Below, in pieces: positions 6,776 to 8,833 of a DNA stretch of 8,833 nt. A model generated the notes under the pieces. It saw only the letters and a list, made by a program, of their open reading frames with translations, was not told the DNA's origin and did not search any database. This DNA is from CAZSGN01 sp964606415 (GTDB lineage Bacteria; Bacteroidota; Bacteroidia; Bacteroidales; JBBRXJ01), in contig CAZSGN010000106.1 in NCBI GenBank assembly GCA_964606415.1, positions 1 to 8,833 of the forward strand, given 5' to 3'. The translations under genes and the position numbers were made by a program. Every line of letters begins with the position of its first letter. Position 1 is the stretch's first letter.

Positions 6776-8440
6776 ATGGAAAATAATAAAAAAGTCATTG
6801 GTGTTTACGGGATTCAGGATACAACTCCCGAATCTTACCCTTTAAACGTGCATGACCATTCTTTGGTTTTGTTTTTTGAAGGAAAAATAAAAAAATTTAT
6901 TCAAATTGAACGCTTGTCAGGAATAAAGTATGACAAGTCTTTACCTCTGGATTTTCTGAAATGGCTACAGGAAATTCATCTTTTAGCTGTTAAACCTGAC
7001 TTTGATATGATTTTTGTTGATAATATTGTTGGCAGAAGTTTTATATCTGCTGATGGTAAAGTTCGCTTTGAGGCACCACTGAGTTATTCATTGTATAATA
7101 ATTGTGAGGAGGGAGTGATGTGGTGGTTTGATCATAAGGAGCCAGCTTATGTGCTTAATCACGAGTTAGCTCATGTATATAGTGCGCTTCCTTTTTTTGG
7201 GCCTTTTAAAGAGAATAGTCTGATGATTCATTTTGATGGAGGAGCAAGCCAGTCTAATGCATCTGTTTGGGTTTTTAACAATGGACAGGTTCATTTATGT
7301 GATTATCACTGGGAGTTAAAATATTTGTCTTCTCTTTTTAATGCAAATGCGCTGGTTTTTCAGGTTTTAAATGCTGATATCAAGGATCAGAATGCGGTGC
7401 CGGGTAAAGCTATGGGACTTGCCGCTTATGGACGTTACGATCAGAAACTTGAAAATTGGCTGAACAAATATGCTTTTTTTAGAGATTATTGGGGGCGGAA
7501 AAAAGATATTATTGCTTTGGCCAGGCAAGATCTTGATGTTGATTTGCATGCCATTAGTGATGATCAGCCTTTAATGCAGGATATCATGGCAACCATTCAG
7601 TATATATTTACTCGTGATTTTTTGTGTTTTATAAGAAAATGGCAAAAACAAACAGGTTGTCGTTTCCTGTATTTTTCGGGAGGTGCTGCCTTGAATATTA
7701 AATTGAACAGGGCTATTCTCGATAGCCAATTATTTGAAGATTTATTTATTCCGCCCTGCACAAACGATGCCGGGCTGGCAATTGGTGCAGGTGCATGTTT
7801 GCAAATGCAAAAGGGTTATCAGATTGAATTGCATTCACCTTATCTCAATAACGCTGGTCTGGAAGATCTTCCTGTTCAATATGATATGGCCATTATTGAG
7901 GAGATTGCCCGTTTGCTTATTCATCAAAAAATAATTGGGGTGGCTAACGGGTATGGAGAATGTGGCCCAAGGGCGTTAGGAAACCGAAGTTTGCTGGCTT
8001 TGCCAGTGCCGGAAATGGCCCGCAAGGTAAGTATGCAGCATAAAAAACGGGAATGGTACAGGCCAGTCGCTCCTGTTATGCTTGCTTCTGAATTTAAGGC
8101 CAGGAAAGGAATCATCCCTCATCATCTGACAAAATATATGTTACTGGAATATTCTTTTTCCAAAGTCCAGGCAAAAGGAATGGAGGGTTGTATTCATGTG
8201 GATGGTACCGCAAGGGTGCAGTGCATTTTTGAGCGGCAGCAAAATCCCTTTGTTTTTGATCTGTTGACATATATGAATGAAGTATATCGGGTACCTGCTT
8301 TAATTAACACCTCCTTTAACCAGAAGGGAATGCCAATGGTTCATACCCCGGAGGATGCTTTTAAACAGGGTGGAGATATGGGTTTGGATGCGCTTGTTAT
8401 TAATGGACAATTACATCTTTTAAGTCAGGGTTATACCTAA
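6776..8440 (+). CDS. Carbamoyltransferase of the NodU/CmcH/TobZ family
   Basis: This 554-residue enzyme would transfer a carbamoyl group from carbamoyl phosphate, via carbamoyl-AMP, to a hydroxyl of a sugar or other small molecule. The N-terminal Kae1-like domain carries HDHS (26-29), the metal-binding H129 and H133 in NHELAHVYSA, D154 in HFDGGAS, the glycine-rich YFSGGAALN segment, and D331 in CTNDAGLAIGAGA, matching the HxxxH...D...D iron-site pattern known in TobZ. The C-terminal domain shows GECGPRALGNRSLLA (usually MEFGPRALGNRS), KKREWYRPVAPV, and NTSFNQKGMPMVHTPEDAF. All these elements are intact and the length is normal. The family modifies Nod factors, antibiotics and surface polysaccharide sugars. 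No sugar-biosynthesis or antibiotic genes accompany it in this window, so the substrate is unknown. It is divergent from the signalling operon and followed by a terminator-like hairpin, so it may be a single-gene unit. Confidence 0.93.
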   Translation: MENNKKVIGVYGIQDTTPESYPLNVHDHSLVLFFEGKIKKFIQIERLSGIKYDKSLPLDFLKWLQEIHLLAVKPDFDMIFVDNIVGRSFISADGKVRFEAPLSYSLYNNCEEGVMWWFDHKEPAYVLNHELAHVYSALPFFGPFKENSLMIHFDGGASQSNASVWVFNNGQVHLCDYHWELKYLSSLFNANALVFQVLNADIKDQNAVPGKAMGLAAYGRYDQKLENWLNKYAFFRDYWGRKKDIIALARQDLDVDLHAISDDQPLMQDIMATIQYIFTRDFLCFIRKWQKQTGCRFLYFSGGAALNIKLNRAILDSQLFEDLFIPPCTNDAGLAIGAGACLQMQKGYQIELHSPYLNNAGLEDLPVQYDMAIIEEIARLLIHQKIIGVANGYGECGPRALGNRSLLALPVPEMARKVSMQHKKREWYRPVAPVMLASEFKARKGIIPHHLTKYMLLEYSFSKVQAKGMEGCIHVDGTARVQCIFERQQNPFVFDLLTYMNEVYRVPALINTSFNQKGMPMVHTPEDAFKQGGDMGLDALVINGQLHLLSQGYT

Positions 8441-8460
8441 TTAGTGTACTTGAGTTTATT

Positions 8461-8484
8461 GACAGACTCTTATTAGAGTTTGTC
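8461..8484 (+). terminator. Terminator-like hairpin after the carbamoyltransferase gene
   Basis: GACAGACTCT and AGAGTTTGTC form a 10-bp stem with one G-U wobble and a TATT loop, starting 20 bases after the stop codon. No run of T follows (the next bases are TATAATGTCC), so it is not a classical intrinsic terminator. Position and stem quality favour a terminator or mRNA-end stabiliser. It could equally be the edge of a repeated element. Confidence 0.4.
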
Positions 8485-8529
8485 TATAATGTCCAATTTC
8501 GTCGTTGTTGCTCAAAATCTAAATTATTC

Positions 8530-8548
8530 GCGAGGCTCATGAGCTCGC
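8530..8548. repeat. GC-richer palindrome in AT-rich intergenic DNA
   Basis: A perfect 10-base palindrome, GCTCATGAGC (8535-8544), is extended outward by GCGA/TCGC arms (8530-8533 and 8545-8548) with a single unpaired G at 8534. It sits in otherwise AT-rich non-coding DNA. It could be a protein-binding site, part of a small dispersed intergenic repeat, or a remnant of a mobile element. Only one copy is in the window, so repetition cannot be shown here. Confidence 0.35.
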
Positions 8549-8833
8549 TTCGCTAAATTCTCAAAAACACTGGTATTCTGTTGATTAATCAAGTTGAAGA
8601 AGTCAGTAAATTAATTGAAGCATATCATCAGAACTCCTGATCCGCATCAAAATATAATGTCGCATTTTTATGTCGGGAATACAGTCAAATTACAAGGCAA
8701 AGTACAGAATTACTGATTTTAAATTACAAAAGTCTCACAATAACTTATAAAACACGAATCATTAGGACTGTGCATATTAAAAAAAACAAGACTAAATCAT
8801 TAACTTATTGCTATTTAAATATTCTATTTACTA

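Larger units (their letters stand above)
8441..8833. other. 393-base stretch without a convincing gene
   Basis: After the carbamoyltransferase stop there is no open frame of useful length on either strand. The contents are the hairpin at 8461-8484, the palindrome at 8530-8548, and a start-less open stretch at 8557-8640 on the plus strand (tail INQVEEVSKLIEAYHQNS) that could be a decayed coding remnant. From about 8650 to the end the sequence is very AT-rich with no structure I can name. No tRNA, CRISPR array or recognisable IS end was seen. Confidence 0.5.

Noticed and set aside
8459..8490. TTGACA followed by TATAAT, exact matches to the sigma-70 -35 and -10 boxes
   Set aside because: The spacing is 20 bases rather than about 17, the interval is filled by the hairpin, Bacteroidota use a different promoter consensus, and no gene follows.
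8557..8640. Plus-strand open stretch ending in INQVEEVSKLIEAYHQNS
   Set aside because: There is no start codon, only 27 codons, and no family match that I recognise; kept only as a possible remnant.
8657..8718. Tiny ATG-started frame (begins MSHFYVGNTVKL)
   Set aside because: It has only about 19 codons, no ribosome-binding site and lies in AT-rich DNA, so this length is expected by chance.
8687..8729. Direct repeat AAATTACAA (8687-8695 and 8721-8729)
   Set aside because: Nine AT-rich bases repeated once in very AT-rich DNA is expected by chance, and there is no regular array.
1..8833. CRISPR array, tRNA or rRNA genes
   Set aside because: No spaced identical repeats and no tRNA- or rRNA-like sequence were noticed on either strand.

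Overview
The window looks like chromosomal DNA from a Bacteroidota (Bacteroidetes) bacterium, possibly of a Marinilabiliales/Bacteroidia-like group. The reasons are the low GC content, the near absence of Shine-Dalgarno sequences before well-supported starts, the protein families present (SpoIIE phosphatase with PAS/GAF, SiaB- and DUF1987/SiaC-type proteins, CheR/CheB-family proteins), and Lys/Asn/Ile-rich proteins. The taxon is inferred from style; no marker gene is present.

Layout: positions 6756 down to 1 hold one tightly packed minus-strand gene train. In transcription order it contains a CheR-type methyltransferase (6756-5902), a divergent and possibly inactive CheR paralogue (5898-5065), a stand-alone CheB-type methylesterase (5065-4511), a two-helix membrane protein with a GAF domain (4504-3683), an 875-residue membrane-anchored HAMP-like/GAF/coiled-coil/PAS/PAS/PP2C phosphatase (3686-1059), a SiaB-type kinase (1036-458), a SiaC-type phosphoprotein (428-48), and the first ten codons of another gene running off the left edge (30-1). 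Gaps are 3, -1, 6, -4, 22, 29 and 17 bases, so an operon is very likely. Facing away on the plus strand, only 19 bases from cheR, is a complete NodU/CmcH/TobZ-family carbamoyltransferase (6776-8440). The last 393 bases carry no convincing gene. They hold a terminator-like hairpin and a GC-richer palindrome that may belong to a dispersed repeat.

How the genes may work together: the phosphatase, SiaB-like kinase and SiaC-like protein match the SiaA/SiaB/SiaC partner switch. In that switch the kinase phosphorylates a threonine of SiaC, the phosphatase removes the phosphate, and the dephosphorylated form acts on a downstream target (in Pseudomonas aeruginosa, the diguanylate cyclase SiaD). The SiaC-like protein here has its candidate Thr at residue 68. 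What is unusual is that the same operon encodes chemotaxis-type glutamate methylation and demethylation enzymes, but the window has no chemoreceptor, CheA or CheW. The phosphatase has heptad-spaced Glu-Glu pairs in the coiled coil after its GAF domain, which makes it a candidate CheR/CheB substrate. The hypothesis is a non-chemotactic, methylation-adapted partner-switch system. The output is unknown and is probably encoded just past the left edge.
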